DNA of 32,041 nt from the NCBI GenBank assembly GCA_023227965.1, contig JALOCA010000037.1:1-32041 (forward strand). The letters are read 5' to 3'. The position numbers and the translations under genes are program-made. Origin of the DNA: Lentimicrobiaceae bacterium. Its GTDB lineage: Bacteria; Bacteroidota; Bacteroidia; Bacteroidales; JALOCA01. Below the pieces are notes generated by a model. The model was not told where the DNA came from and made no database searches. It was given only the letters and a program-made list of their open reading frames with translations. This document shows, piece by piece, positions 32,016 through 32,041 of the stretch (positions are counted from its first letter, which is position 1; the number at the start of each line of letters is the position of its first letter).

Positions 32016-32041
32016 GGAGCAAGCAGTGAAGGAATAAACCC
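31951..32041. mobile_element. Possible terminal part of an insertion sequence
   Basis: From 31951 the sequence GAACTGTGTCAAGTAAAC resembles the ends of some IS256-like elements (from memory). CTGTGTC (31954-31960) is repeated inverted as GACACAG (31999-32005). It interrupts the gene that starts at 31785, and the window ends 86 bp later, as often happens when an assembly breaks at a repeated element. No transposase is inside the window, so the family and even the identity are unproven. Confidence 0.3.

Overview
The window looks like a chromosomal piece of a Bacteroidota bacterium, probably an anaerobic or microaerobic member of the Bacteroidales. Evidence read from the sequence: a type IX secretion (T9SS) C-terminal sorting domain, a type II glutaminyl cyclase of the Porphyromonas/Prevotella kind, a DUF4369-thioredoxin lipoprotein, a ferredoxin-dependent 2-oxoacid oxidoreductase with fused gamma-alpha subunit, a DUF4469 remnant, moderately AT-rich DNA, almost no Shine-Dalgarno sequences, and several promoters of the Bacteroidetes TAnnTTTG (-7) type.

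Layout. 1-555: contig-edge debris, comprising a decayed DUF4469 pseudogene, three 23-bp-phased repeats and a strong hairpin. 556-5426: a T9SS-exported Asp-box protein (-), then a plus-strand cluster of lipoprotein, lipocalin and PIN-PhoH ATPase. 5450-9818: glutaminyl cyclase and an NtrB/NtrC-like two-component pair with a small membrane protein (-). 9941-11981: small conserved protein, QueA-like enzyme and P-loop NTPase (+). 12058-15312: an EF-G paralogue that has lost the catalytic His, and a PfkB adenosine kinase (-). 15398-15471: tRNA-Asn. 15750-17749: CdsZ-like zinc-ribbon coiled-coil protein and Nif3-like protein (-). 17876-21897: lpxK, purine nucleoside phosphorylase, TlpA-like lipoprotein and lpxH (+). 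21855-22865: gapA (-), overlapping lpxH tail to tail. 22988-24349: M20 dipeptidase (+). 24428-30891: DsbD, TilS and KorB/KorA (-). 31043-31372: small HTH/coiled-coil protein (-), whose upstream region is a remarkable array of 21-bp-phased repeats. 31785-32015: the start of another gene that seems cut by a mobile-element end.

Most of the window is housekeeping: lipid A synthesis (LpxK, LpxH), nucleoside salvage (adenosine kinase, PNP), tRNA maturation (QueA-like, TilS), periplasmic thiol chemistry (DsbD, TlpA-like), pyroglutamate capping of exported proteins, glycolysis and ferredoxin-linked 2-oxoacid metabolism. The accessory signals sit at the two ends. Both ends carry gene remnants and short phased repeats sharing a TCCATT core. 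The right-hand array, placed directly upstream of the HTH gene's promoter, is the best candidate here for something undescribed. I see no CRISPR array, defence system, phage or biosynthetic cluster.
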